From: SG8-41 sp963699525
GTDB lineage: Bacteria > Pseudomonadota > Gammaproteobacteria > Burkholderiales > SG8-41
Assembly: GCA_963699525.1 (NCBI GenBank)
Contig: CAVOUI010000006.1
Span: 248,001 to 312,000, forward strand
Direction: 5' to 3'
DNA: 64,000 bases
Below the pieces are notes generated by a model. It was not told the DNA's origin. It did not search any database and was given only the letters and a program-made list of their open reading frames with translations. Shown piece by piece: positions 50,938-58,911 of this stretch. The first letter of the stretch is position 1. Every line of letters starts with the position of its first letter. Made by a program: the position numbers and the translations under genes.

Positions 50938-52545
50938 TTACATCCTGAAGACGCCGAAGCGCGTCTCCGGGATGGGCGCGTTGAGGCTCGCGGCGATGCC
51001 GAGGGCGAGGGTGCCGCGCGTCTCCCTGGGGTCGATGATGCCGTCGTCCCACAGCCGGGCGGTGGCGTAATAGGCGCTCGACTGACGCGCGTACTGCTCC
51101 ACGATCGGCGCCTTGAACGCGTCTTCCTCCTTCTGGCTCCATTCCTTGCCGGCCTTCCCGAGCGCCTCGCGCTTCACCTGCGCGAGCACGCCGGCAGCCT
51201 GCTCGCCGCCCATTACCGAGATCCGGGCGCTGGGCCAGGTCCACAGGAAGCGCGGCGAATAGGCCCGCCCGCACATCCCGTAATTGCCGGCGCCGTAGCT
51301 GCCGCCGACGATCAGCGTGAACTTGGGAACGCGCGCGCACGCGACGGCCGTGACCAGCTTGGCGCCGTCCTTGGCGATGCCGCCGTGCTCGGCTTTCCTG
51401 CCCACCATGAAGCCGGTGATGTTCTGCAGGAACACGAGCGGGATGCCGCGCTGGCAGGCGAGCTCGACGAAATGCGCGCCCTTCAGCGCCGACTCGGAAA
51501 ACAGGATGCCGTTATTGGCGAGGATGCCCACCCGGTGGCCCTCGATGTGCGCGAAGCCGGTCACCAGCGTCGCGCCGTAGCGCGCCTTGAACTCATCGAA
51601 CTCGCCCGCGTCGACCACGCGCGCGATGATCTCGCGCGCGTCAAACGGCGAGCGCGGGCTCGCCGGAACGACGCCGTAGAGCTCCTCCGGGTCGTAGAGC
51701 GGGGGCTTCGGCGCCTGGGATACGGCGGGCGTTGCGGCGATGCGGTTCGAATGGGCCACGGCGCGGCGCGCAAGCTCGAGCGCGTGGCGATCGTCCTCCG
51801 CGTAGTGGTCGGCCACACCCGAGATGCGCGTGTGCACGTCGGCGCCGCCCAGCTCTTCCGCCGTCACGACCTCCGCGGTGGCGGCCTTCACCAGCGGCGG
51901 CCCCGCGAGAAAGATCGTGCCCTGGTCCTTGACGATGATGGCCTCGTCCGACATCGCCGGCACGTACGCGCCCCCCGCCGTGCACGAGCCCATCACCACC
52001 GCGATCTGGGCGATGCCGGCCGCGGACAGGTTGGCCTGGTTGTAGAAGATGCGGCCGAAGTGGTCGCGGTCCGGGAACACCTCGTCCTGGCTCGGCAGGT
52101 GGGCGCCGCCGGAATCCACGAGATAGATGCAGGGCAGACGGTTCTCGAGCGCGATCTCCTGGGCGCGCAGGTGCTTCTTCACCGTGAGGGGGTAGTAGGT
52201 GCCCCCCTTCACGGTGGCGTCGTTGGCGACGATGACGCATGGCTGGCCGTTGACCCGGCCGATGCCGGTGATGAGGCCGGCGGCGGGAACCGGGTCGGCG
52301 TAAACCTCCCACGCCGCGAGCGGCGAGAGCTCGAGAAACGGGGCGCCGGGATCGAGGAGCGCGGCCACACGCTCGCGCGGCAGGAGCTTCCCGCGGCCCT
52401 GGTGCTTCTTCTTCGCTGCATCGCCGCCGCCGGCCCGCACGAGCGCGAGCTTCTCGTTCAGCTCCGCGACCTGGCGGCGCATCGCTTCCGCCGCGGCCTT
52501 GAATTCCGCGGAGGACGTCTTCAGCCTGGACTTGATGACGGCCAT
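50938..52545 (-). CDS. liuB: methylcrotonyl-CoA carboxylase beta (carboxyltransferase) subunit
   Basis: Transfers CO2 from biotin to 3-methylcrotonyl-CoA. 535-residue carboxyltransferase: HQGRGKLLPRERVAALLDPG, YLVDSGGAHLPSQDEVFPD, GSCTAGGAYVPAMSDE, LQNITGFMVGRKAEHGGIAKDG and GGSYGAGNYGMCGRAY. The DSGGA-HLPSQ segment is typical of MCC beta. The partner biotin-carrying alpha subunit (liuD) is not found in this cluster. Confidence 0.93.
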   Translation of the reverse strand: MAVIKSRLKTSSAEFKAAAEAMRRQVAELNEKLALVRAGGGDAAKKKHQGRGKLLPRERVAALLDPGAPFLELSPLAAWEVYADPVPAAGLITGIGRVNGQPCVIVANDATVKGGTYYPLTVKKHLRAQEIALENRLPCIYLVDSGGAHLPSQDEVFPDRDHFGRIFYNQANLSAAGIAQIAVVMGSCTAGGAYVPAMSDEAIIVKDQGTIFLAGPPLVKAATAEVVTAEELGGADVHTRISGVADHYAEDDRHALELARRAVAHSNRIAATPAVSQAPKPPLYDPEELYGVVPASPRSPFDAREIIARVVDAGEFDEFKARYGATLVTGFAHIEGHRVGILANNGILFSESALKGAHFVELACQRGIPLVFLQNITGFMVGRKAEHGGIAKDGAKLVTAVACARVPKFTLIVGGSYGAGNYGMCGRAYSPRFLWTWPSARISVMGGEQAAGVLAQVKREALGKAGKEWSQKEEDAFKAPIVEQYARQSSAYYATARLWDDGIIDPRETRGTLALGIAASLNAPIPETRFGVFRM

Positions 52546-52549
52546 CTCG

Positions 52550-53062
52550 CTACGCGCGCGCCAGTTCGGCTTCGTAGGCGGCGAGAGTTGCCGCGTCGAA
52601 GCATGCGAAGACGATCTTTTCGGGCAGGGGATTCGAGCCAGCGAAACCCGCGCACTCGCGTACGGCGATTTTCACCGCCTGCTCGAGGGGATACCCGTAG
52701 GCGCCGCAGCTGATCGCGGGAAAGGCGAGGGTCTTCAGCCCATGCGCGACCGCGAGCCTGAGGCTTTCCCGGTAGCAGGAGGCGAGCAGCTCCGGCTCGC
52801 CGCGCCGGCCCCCGCTCCAGACCGGCCCCACGGTGTGGATCACGTGTTTTGCGGGAAGCCTGTAGCCACCGGTGATCCGCGCCTGCCCCGTGGGGCAGCC
52901 GCCCAGCGTGCGGCACTCCTCCAGCAGCTGCGGGCCGGCCGCGCGGTGGATCGCGCCATCCACTCCGCCGCCGCCGAGCAGCGTCGTGTTGGCGGCGTTG
53001 ATGATGGCGTCCACCTTCAGCGTGACGATGTTGACCTGCCGCGCTTCGAGCCTCGCCTTCAT
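52550..53062 (-). CDS. macrodomain protein (O-acetyl-ADP-ribose deacetylase family)
   Basis: 170 residues of a MacroD-type domain: VDAIINAANTTLLGGGGVDG (ADP-ribose site), CPTGQARITGGYRL, VIHTVGPVW, and the C-terminal ISCGAYGYPLEQAVKIA. Such enzymes release acetyl or ADP-ribose from ADP-ribosylated or acetylated ADP-ribose. Its place between liuB and the isomerase gene, with gaps of 4 and 1 bases, makes it part of the leucine operon, an unexpected company. Confidence 0.93.
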   Translation of the reverse strand: MKARLEARQVNIVTLKVDAIINAANTTLLGGGGVDGAIHRAAGPQLLEECRTLGGCPTGQARITGGYRLPAKHVIHTVGPVWSGGRRGEPELLASCYRESLRLAVAHGLKTLAFPAISCGAYGYPLEQAVKIAVRECAGFAGSNPLPEKIVFACFDAATLAAYEAELARA

Positions 53063-53063
53063 G

Positions 53064-53667
53064 TCACCATCCGCCGGTTTCGAGCCATTTCTCGACCTGG
53101 TCGAGCCGGTCCGAGCCCCAGAAGGGCTCGCCGTCGACGACGATATAGGGTGAGCCGAACACCCCGCGCGCGATCGCCGCGTCCACTTCGGTGCGCAGCC
53201 GCTCCTTGACCACCGGGTCGTTGAGCGCTTGCGCGAGCGCGACTCTGTCCACTTCCAGCCCGGCGGCGACCTCGCACGTCACCGCGGGACTGGAGATGTC
53301 GCGGTCCTCCGCGAAATAGGCGTAGTAGAGCGCCTGCGCTAGCCGTTTCGCCAGCGCGGGATCCCGGTCGTTGATCCAGTAGAAGGCGCGGCTCGGCGCG
53401 GTCGCGCCCACCGGGAATTTCGTCGGCAGCTTGAATGGCACCTTGAGCAACCGCGCGCTGCGCGCGAGATCGCGTTCGGCGTAATCGTTCTTGAGCGGGA
53501 TCGACGCGAGCGGCCGCTGGTCGTTGATCTTGAATACCGCGCCGAGCAGGTGCGGGCGCCACACCACGCTGCGGCCATGCCTTGCGGCGAGGGCGTCGAT
53601 GCGGGTGCTTGCCAGATACCCGTAGGGAGAGGAGAAAGTCGAAATAGAAGTCGATCGCGTTCGCCAT
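53064..53667 (-). CDS. 2-hydroxychromene-2-carboxylate isomerase-like DsbA-fold protein, apparent +1 frameshift
   Basis: Glutathione-dependent isomerase / DsbA-fold family (KGST). N-terminal MANAIDFYFDF then, with one A of 53635-53637 dropped, SSPYGYLASTRIDALAARHG and VVWRPHLLGAVFKIN; later GVFGSPYIVVDGEPFWGSDRL. The SPYGY segment carries the catalytic Ser of the family. 200 residues when repaired. Role in the leucine operon unknown. Confidence 0.85.
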
Positions 53668-53681
53668 GCAGGATATTCCTG

Positions 53682-54869
53682 TCAGCCGAGGCGCTCGAGA
53701 GCGATCGCGGTCGCCTCGCCGCCGCCGATGCAGAGCGCCGCGATCCCGCGCTTGAGCCGGTACTGCTCCAGGGCCGCGAGGAGCGTCACCATGATGCGCG
53801 CGCCGGAGGCCCCCAGGGGGTGCCCGAGGGCGCAGGCGCCGCCGTGCACATTGACCTTGTCGTGCGGGAGCCCAAGCTCGTGCATGGCCGCCATGGCGAC
53901 CACCGCGAAGGCCTCGTTGATCTCGAACAGATCGGTGGTTTTTGCGTTCCACCCGGTTTTCTCGAAGAGCTTCCGGATCGCTTCCACCGGCGCCGTGGTG
54001 AACCACTGCGGCTCCTGGGAGTGACTGCTCACTCCGACGATTCTTGCCAGCGGGACGATCCCGCGTTCCTCTGCCGTGGAGAGGCGCATCAGCACCATGG
54101 CCGCCGCCCCGTCCGAGATCGAGCTCGAGTTGGCGGGGGTCACGGTGCCGTCCTTCCTGAAGGCGGGCTTCAACTGCGGAATCTTGTCGAGATTGGCCTT
54201 GAGCGGCTGCTCGTCAATCGTCACCACCGTTTCGCCCTTGCCGCCGGCGATCGCGACCGGAACGACCTCCTTGGCAAAGCCGCCACTTCGAATCGCGTCC
54301 TGGGCGCGCGTGAGCGAGGTGATGGCGTAGCGGTCCTGCGCCTCGCGCGAAAAGCGGTACTTCGAGGCGCAGTCCTCGGCAAACGTCCCCATGAGGCGCC
54401 CGCGGTCGTAGGCATCCTCCAGCCCGTCGAGGAACATGTGATCCTTCACTTCGCCATGCCCGAGCCGCAGGCCCGCCCGTGCCTTGGGCAGCAGGTAGGG
54501 GGCGTTCGACATGCTCTCCATCCCTCCCGCGAGGATCACGTCGTGGGCGCGGAGCGAGAGCTGATCGCTGGCCAGCATGGCCGCCTTCATGCCGGAGCCA
54601 CACACCTTGTTGATCGTCATGCAGCCGACGGCGGGCGGCAGCCCGGCGCCGAGCGCGGCCTGACGTGCCGGCGCCTGGCCCAGGCCGGCGGGAAGCACGT
54701 TGCCCATGATGACTTCCTGCACGTTCTCCGGCTTGATTCCGGCGCGCTCAACCGCTGCCCGGATGGCGATGGCGCCGAGTTCCGGCGCAGCGAGCGATTT
54801 GAGGTCGCCCATGAAACCGCCCATGGGTGTGCGGGCAGCGGACACGATGACGACAGGATCGTCATTCAT
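53682..54869 (-). CDS. acetyl-CoA acetyltransferase (thiolase)
   Basis: Condenses or cleaves acetoacetyl-CoA. 395 residues with Cys90 in INKVCGSGMKAAM, NVHGGACALGHPLGASGARI (His) and ALCIGGGEATAIALE (second Cys). It could break down acetoacetyl-CoA made from leucine, or supply it for PHA synthesis with the phaC gene 2.2 kb away. Overlaps a 40-codon ORF at its start (ATGA). Confidence 0.94.
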   Translation of the reverse strand: MNDDPVVIVSAARTPMGGFMGDLKSLAAPELGAIAIRAAVERAGIKPENVQEVIMGNVLPAGLGQAPARQAALGAGLPPAVGCMTINKVCGSGMKAAMLASDQLSLRAHDVILAGGMESMSNAPYLLPKARAGLRLGHGEVKDHMFLDGLEDAYDRGRLMGTFAEDCASKYRFSREAQDRYAITSLTRAQDAIRSGGFAKEVVPVAIAGGKGETVVTIDEQPLKANLDKIPQLKPAFRKDGTVTPANSSSISDGAAAMVLMRLSTAEERGIVPLARIVGVSSHSQEPQWFTTAPVEAIRKLFEKTGWNAKTTDLFEINEAFAVVAMAAMHELGLPHDKVNVHGGACALGHPLGASGARIMVTLLAALEQYRLKRGIAALCIGGGEATAIALERLG

Positions 54870-54988
54870 GTCGAGGTCCTCTCGGCGGCGGCCTGTTCGG
54901 GGGTCGAGAGGCCGCCCTCCATGAGCGCCTGGAGGGTCGGAAACTGGATTCCGATCCGGTCACAGAGGGGAGAATGCCGTTTAGCCAT
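54866..54988 (-). pseudogene. 40-codon ORF, likely 5' remnant of a nitronate monooxygenase gene
   Basis: Reads M-AKRHSPLCDRIGIQFPTLQ then ALMEGGLSTPEQAAAERTST and a stop. The pattern P-L-C-D-x-x-G-I-x-x-P followed by G-G-x-x-T-P-E-x-A-A-A is that of the first ~35 residues of nitronate monooxygenases (2-nitropropane dioxygenases), with the rest of the gene missing. Its stop overlaps the thiolase start (ATGA), so it may still serve as a translational leader. Purine-rich bases precede the ATG. Confidence 0.5.
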
Positions 54989-55258
54989 TTCTTCTTTCTT
55001 TTCAGAGTTAGTTAGTGGTCACTTCATAGGGGAAAAGGCACCTTCGGCGGGTTTGTCACCTGCCGTTCGTGCCGTGCTTGAACGCCGCTCGGGACGTGCC
55101 GGTGGAACCATGATTGGCCAGCCCTCATGCGTCATTTTGCCCCGTCCGGACAGCGCCTGTTCCACCGGCTTTCCGCCTGCCCGCGATGTCCCGCCTGCGC
55201 TGCCTCAGAGCCCGCAAATCCTCAACGTGCGCAGTTCTGAAATCGCGTCGACGAGGCA
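54989..55258. other. 270-base gap in the liu cluster
   Basis: No gene seen between liuA and the thiolase leader ORF. The part near 55007-55024 (GTTAGTTAGTGGTCACTT) shares the core AGTGACCACT (reverse strand) with two coding regions. The remainder is GC-rich without clear hairpins or T-runs. Confidence 0.5.
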
Positions 55259-56419
55259 CTAACGCGTTTCCTCGTACAGCGCCCGTCCTATCAGCCATCG
55301 CCGGATTTCGGAGGTTCCGGCGCCGATCTCGTAGAGCTTGGCGTCGCGGAGCAGCCGGCCGGCGGGCGAGTCGTTGACGTAGCCGGTGCCGCCGAGGCAC
55401 TGGATCGCTTCCAGCGCCATCCACGTCGCGCGCTCGGCCGCAAAGAGAATCGCGCCGGCCGCGTCCTTGCGCGTGATGTTGCCGGCATCGCACGCACGCC
55501 CGACGGCGTAGACGTACGCGCGGCTCGCGCTCGCCGCCACGTACATGTCGGCAAGCTTGCCCTGCATCAGCTGGAACTCTCCGATCGGCTGCCCGAACTG
55601 CTGGCGTTGGTGCAAGTACGGTATCACCGTGTCCAGACACGACTGCATGATCCCGAGGGGGCCTGCCGCAAGCACCGCGCGCTCGTAGTCGAGGCCGCTC
55701 ATCAGTACCTCGACGCCCCCGCCCGGCGCGCCCAGCACGTTCTCCTCCGGCACTTCGCAATCCTGGAACACGAGCTCGCAGGTATCGGAGCCGCGCATGC
55801 CGAGCTTGTCGAGCTTTTGCGCGGTCGCGAAGCCCTTGCTGCCTTTCTCGACGATGAATGCCGTGATGCCGCGCGCGCTGGCCACGGGGTCGGTCTTCGC
55901 GTAGACGACCAGCACATCCGCGCCGGGCCCGTTGGTAATCCACATCTTGGAGCCGTTCAGCACGTAGCGGTTGCCGCGCTTCTCGGCGCGCAGCTTCATG
56001 CCCATCACGTCCGAGCCCGCGCCGGGCTCGCTCATCGCGAGCGCGCCCACGTGCTCCCCGGAAACGAGTTTCGGCAGGTAGCGCCGCTTCTGCCGGTCGT
56101 CGCCATTGCGGCCGATCTGGTTGACGCACAGGTTGGAGTGCGCGCCGTAGGAAAGCCCGACCGAGGCGGAGGCACGGCTCACCTCCTCCATCGCGACGAT
56201 GTGCGCGAGGTAGCCCATGCGGGTGCCGCCGAACGCTTCATCGACCGTGATGCCGAGGAGGCCCAGCTTGCCGAATTTCGGCCAGAGGTCGCGCGGAAAC
56301 TCGTTGGTACGGTCGATTTCGGCCGCTCGCGGGGCGACCTCGCGCGCGGCGAAACTGCGAACCGATTCGCGCAGGATGTCCACCGATTCACCCAATCCGT
56401 GATTCAGCTCTGGCACCAT
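55259..56419 (-). CDS. liuA: isovaleryl-CoA dehydrogenase
   Basis: Flavoprotein oxidising isovaleryl-CoA to 3-methylcrotonyl-CoA. 386 residues with the acyl-CoA dehydrogenase signatures LAMSEPGAGSDVMGMKLRAE and QCLGGTGYVNDSPAGRLLRD, and the catalytic Glu in SGLDYERAVLAAGPLGIM, the position specific for IVD. Preceded by a LiuR-type operator at 56540-56555. Confidence 0.95.
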   Translation of the reverse strand: MVPELNHGLGESVDILRESVRSFAAREVAPRAAEIDRTNEFPRDLWPKFGKLGLLGITVDEAFGGTRMGYLAHIVAMEEVSRASASVGLSYGAHSNLCVNQIGRNGDDRQKRRYLPKLVSGEHVGALAMSEPGAGSDVMGMKLRAEKRGNRYVLNGSKMWITNGPGADVLVVYAKTDPVASARGITAFIVEKGSKGFATAQKLDKLGMRGSDTCELVFQDCEVPEENVLGAPGGGVEVLMSGLDYERAVLAAGPLGIMQSCLDTVIPYLHQRQQFGQPIGEFQLMQGKLADMYVAASASRAYVYAVGRACDAGNITRKDAAGAILFAAERATWMALEAIQCLGGTGYVNDSPAGRLLRDAKLYEIGAGTSEIRRWLIGRALYEETR

Positions 56420-56539
56420 GGCATTGTGTTACCGTCCGATGTGACACGTCCGCGAGCGACGCGGGCTAATTGCGCAGAAAATGCCGGGCAGTGGCTGGAT
56501 GCGTTCCAGTGAGGCGAACAGGCATCGGGAGCCCTTGCC

Positions 56540-56555
56540 TTAACGTCCACGTTAA
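56540..56555. promoter_or_regulatory. LiuR-type operator upstream of liuA
   Basis: TTAACGT (56540-56546), CC, ACGTTAA (56549-56555): perfect 7-base arms. It overlaps the liuR stop codon (56552-56554) and lies ~120 bases upstream of liuA. It resembles the site at 57034-57049 and the reported ACGT/TACGTAA-type LiuR motifs. Confidence 0.7.
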
Positions 56556-56983
56556 CCCTGCTCACCGATGTCGTGCGATTCGGCCATGTCTCGGGAGGCG
56601 CTTCCTTCCGCCTCGCCCCGCAGCAATCGGCGGCACTGGTTGGCGAAGAAGTCGATTTCGCCCAACATGGCCTCGACGTCCTCCTGTTGCTGCTCGAGGC
56701 GGGCCCGGCGGCGCTCGAGCTTGGCGAGGAACTCCTCGAGCTGCCTGCGCTCGTCGCGCGAGAGGTCATAGAGTTCGAACAGCTCGCGGATCTCGGCAAG
56801 CGTGAAGCCCAGGCGCTTGCCCCGGAGCGCGAGCTTCAGGCGAACGCGGTCGCGCGGGGTGAAGATTCGGGTCGTGCCGTCGCGTTTGGGGCTGAGCAGC
56901 CCCTGGTCCTCGTAGAAGCGAATGGTGCGTGTCGTAACGTCGAACTCCTTGGCGAGCTCGGATATCGTATAGGTGGTGCTCAT
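56552..56983 (-). CDS. liuR: MerR-family regulator of leucine/isovalerate catabolism
   Basis: 143 residues starting MSTTYTISELAKEFDVTTRT. HTH and wing: TIRFYEDQGLLSPKRDGTTR, then IFTPRDRVRLKLALRGKRLGFTLAEI, and a coiled-coil dimer helix with Glu/Arg repeats (~85-120). No metal-binding Cys set of classical MerR. Directly upstream of liuA and next to two palindromes, it fits LiuR. An ATG at 56998 is an alternative start. Confidence 0.88.
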   Translation of the reverse strand: MSTTYTISELAKEFDVTTRTIRFYEDQGLLSPKRDGTTRIFTPRDRVRLKLALRGKRLGFTLAEIRELFELYDLSRDERRQLEEFLAKLERRRARLEQQQEDVEAMLGEIDFFANQCRRLLRGEAEGSASRDMAESHDIGEQG

Positions 56984-57033
56984 TGTGCTTTGCAGCATCA
57001 GGGTGTAGAATAATCAGGCACTTAGAGTACACT

Positions 57034-57049
57034 ACGTTTACGTAAACGT
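57034..57049. promoter_or_regulatory. LiuR-type operator between liuR and phaC
   Basis: ACGTTTACGTAAACGT is a perfect 16-base palindrome, 51 bases upstream of the liuR start and 23 bases upstream of phaC. It should autoregulate liuR, and may link PHA synthesis to branched-chain breakdown. Confidence 0.75.
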
Positions 57050-57071
57050 CAACTTTATACCGGATTCGGAG

Positions 57072-58877
57072 ATGGCAGAGCGGAAGACGCAACCGGTACC
57101 AACCGCATTCGACGCCGCCGAGGTAGCCCGGCTCTATGCCGATATCGCGGCTAAGAGCGGGCGGCTCGTCACCCAATTCCTCGAGCGCAGCAGAAACGGC
57201 GTGCCGGGCGTCGCCGACGAGCTCGGCATCGCACAGGCGTTCTTCGAAGCGTGGTCGAAGCTCCTCGCCGATCCCTTCAAGCTTGCCCAGGCGCAGATGA
57301 AGTTCTGGCAGGACACCGCGTCGCTTTGGCAGCACTCCCTGCTGAAGGCAATGGGGCACGAAGCGAAGCCGGTCGCGGAGCCCCATCACGCCGACCGCCG
57401 CTTCAGGCACGAGGACTGGGAGCGGAATTTTCTCTACGACTACATCAAGCAGTCCTACCTCATCGCAGCGCGTCACCTGCACCAGACTCTGGGGGGGGTC
57501 GAGGGGCTCGATGGCCAGACCTCGAAAAAGGTCGACTTCTACACCCGCCAGTACATCGACGCGCTGTCACCGAGCAATTTCCTGCTGACCAATCCCGAAG
57601 TGCTGCGCGAAACGGTGGCGAGCGGCGGCCAGAACCTGGTGAAGGGACTAAACAACCTTCTCGGGGACATGACGCGCGGCGGCGGCGACCAGATCCGGCT
57701 GCGCATGACCGACGAGAACGCGTTCCAGCTCGGCGTGAACCTCGCGACCACTCCCGGGAAGGTCGTCTACCAGAACGATCTGCTTCAGCTCATCCAGTAC
57801 TACCCCGCAAACGGGACGGTGTTCCGGCGCCCGTTGCTCATCATCCCGCCGTGGATCAACAAGTACTACATCCTCGATCTGCGCGAGAAGAATTCCTTCG
57901 TCAAGTGGGCGGTCGAGCAGGGCCACACGGTGTTCGTGGTGTCGTGGGTCAATCCCGACGAGAAGCTCGCCCACAAGCGATTTGAGGATTACCTGACCGA
58001 AGGCACGCTCGCGGCGCTGGAAGCCGTCGAAAAGGCGACGGGGGAGAGGGAGGTCAACGCGATCGGCTATTGCCTGGGCGGCACGCTGCTTGCCTGCACT
58101 CTCGGCTACCTCGAGGAGAAGCGCGACGCGCGCATCGCGTCCGCGACATTTTTCGCCTCGATGATCGACTTCGAGGAGGCGGGTGAGCTCGAAGTCTTCA
58201 TCGACGAGAAGCAGGTGGCGGCGCTGGAGAAGCGCATGCAGGAGCGCGGCTATCTCGAGGGATCCGAGATGGCGACGACCTTCAACATGCTGCGGGCGAA
58301 CGACCTCATCTGGTCGTTCGTCGTCAACAATTACCTGCTCGGGCGCGACCCCTTTCCGTTCGACCTGCTCCACTGGAATTCGGATTCGACGCGCATGCCG
58401 GCGGCGATGCACAGCTACTACCTGCGCAACCTCTACATGAAGAACCTGCTGGCCAAGCCGGGCGGCATCGAGCTCGCCGGCGTGGCGATCGACCTCGGGC
58501 GCGTGCGCACGCCGCTCTACTTCGTCTCCACGCTGGAGGATCACATCGCGCCGTGGCGCTCGACCTACGCGGGGGCGAAACTCTTTCCCGGCCCGGTGCG
58601 CTTCGTGCTCGGCGGTTCCGGTCACATCGCCGGCATCGTCAATCCGCCGGCGGCGGGCAAATACTGGTACTGGACCCATCCCAAGCTCCCGGACGATCCG
58701 GAGAAGTGGCTGAAGGGCGCATCACAGCACCCTGGCTCCTGGTGGCCCGATTGGGCGGGCTGGGTCGCGCAGCACGGCGGAAACAAGGTGCCCGCGCGCA
58801 TTCCCGGGAAGGGCCGGCTGAAGGCGATCGAGGACGCACCGGGCTCCTACGTTAGAATGCGGGTGGACAGGCATTAA
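57072..58877 (+). CDS. phaC: class I polyhydroxyalkanoate synthase
   Basis: Polymerises (R)-3-hydroxyacyl-CoA into PHA granules. 601 residues with the N-terminal PhaC_N domain, PPWINKYYILDL, the lipase-box-like active site IGYCLGGTLLA with Cys334, the catalytic Asp in STLEDHIAPW, and His in GGSGHIAGIVNPP. Full length for class I. Stands alone without phaA/phaB, though the thiolase at 53682-54869 could provide acetoacetyl-CoA. The LiuR-type palindrome overlaps its promoter region. Confidence 0.96.
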   Translation: MAERKTQPVPTAFDAAEVARLYADIAAKSGRLVTQFLERSRNGVPGVADELGIAQAFFEAWSKLLADPFKLAQAQMKFWQDTASLWQHSLLKAMGHEAKPVAEPHHADRRFRHEDWERNFLYDYIKQSYLIAARHLHQTLGGVEGLDGQTSKKVDFYTRQYIDALSPSNFLLTNPEVLRETVASGGQNLVKGLNNLLGDMTRGGGDQIRLRMTDENAFQLGVNLATTPGKVVYQNDLLQLIQYYPANGTVFRRPLLIIPPWINKYYILDLREKNSFVKWAVEQGHTVFVVSWVNPDEKLAHKRFEDYLTEGTLAALEAVEKATGEREVNAIGYCLGGTLLACTLGYLEEKRDARIASATFFASMIDFEEAGELEVFIDEKQVAALEKRMQERGYLEGSEMATTFNMLRANDLIWSFVVNNYLLGRDPFPFDLLHWNSDSTRMPAAMHSYYLRNLYMKNLLAKPGGIELAGVAIDLGRVRTPLYFVSTLEDHIAPWRSTYAGAKLFPGPVRFVLGGSGHIAGIVNPPAAGKYWYWTHPKLPDDPEKWLKGASQHPGSWWPDWAGWVAQHGGNKVPARIPGKGRLKAIEDAPGSYVRMRVDRH

Positions 58878-58895
58878 CCGGCGCATCCGCGCCGG
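58878..58895. terminator. weak hairpin after phaC
   Basis: CCGGCG (58878-58883) and CGCCGG (58890-58895) form a small stem right after the phaC stop. No T-run; attenuation or 3'-end protection is possible. Confidence 0.3.
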
Positions 58896-58911
58896 CTCCA
58901 GGGGGAGGGCA

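Noticed and set aside
54866..54988. Functional small protein conserved upstream of thiolase
   Set aside because: The nitronate monooxygenase-like pattern and abrupt end favour a remnant, though a leader role is left open as a finding.
53550..55262. 570-codon plus-strand ORF across thiolase region
   Set aside because: Antisense to a conserved thiolase gene with intact catalytic residues.
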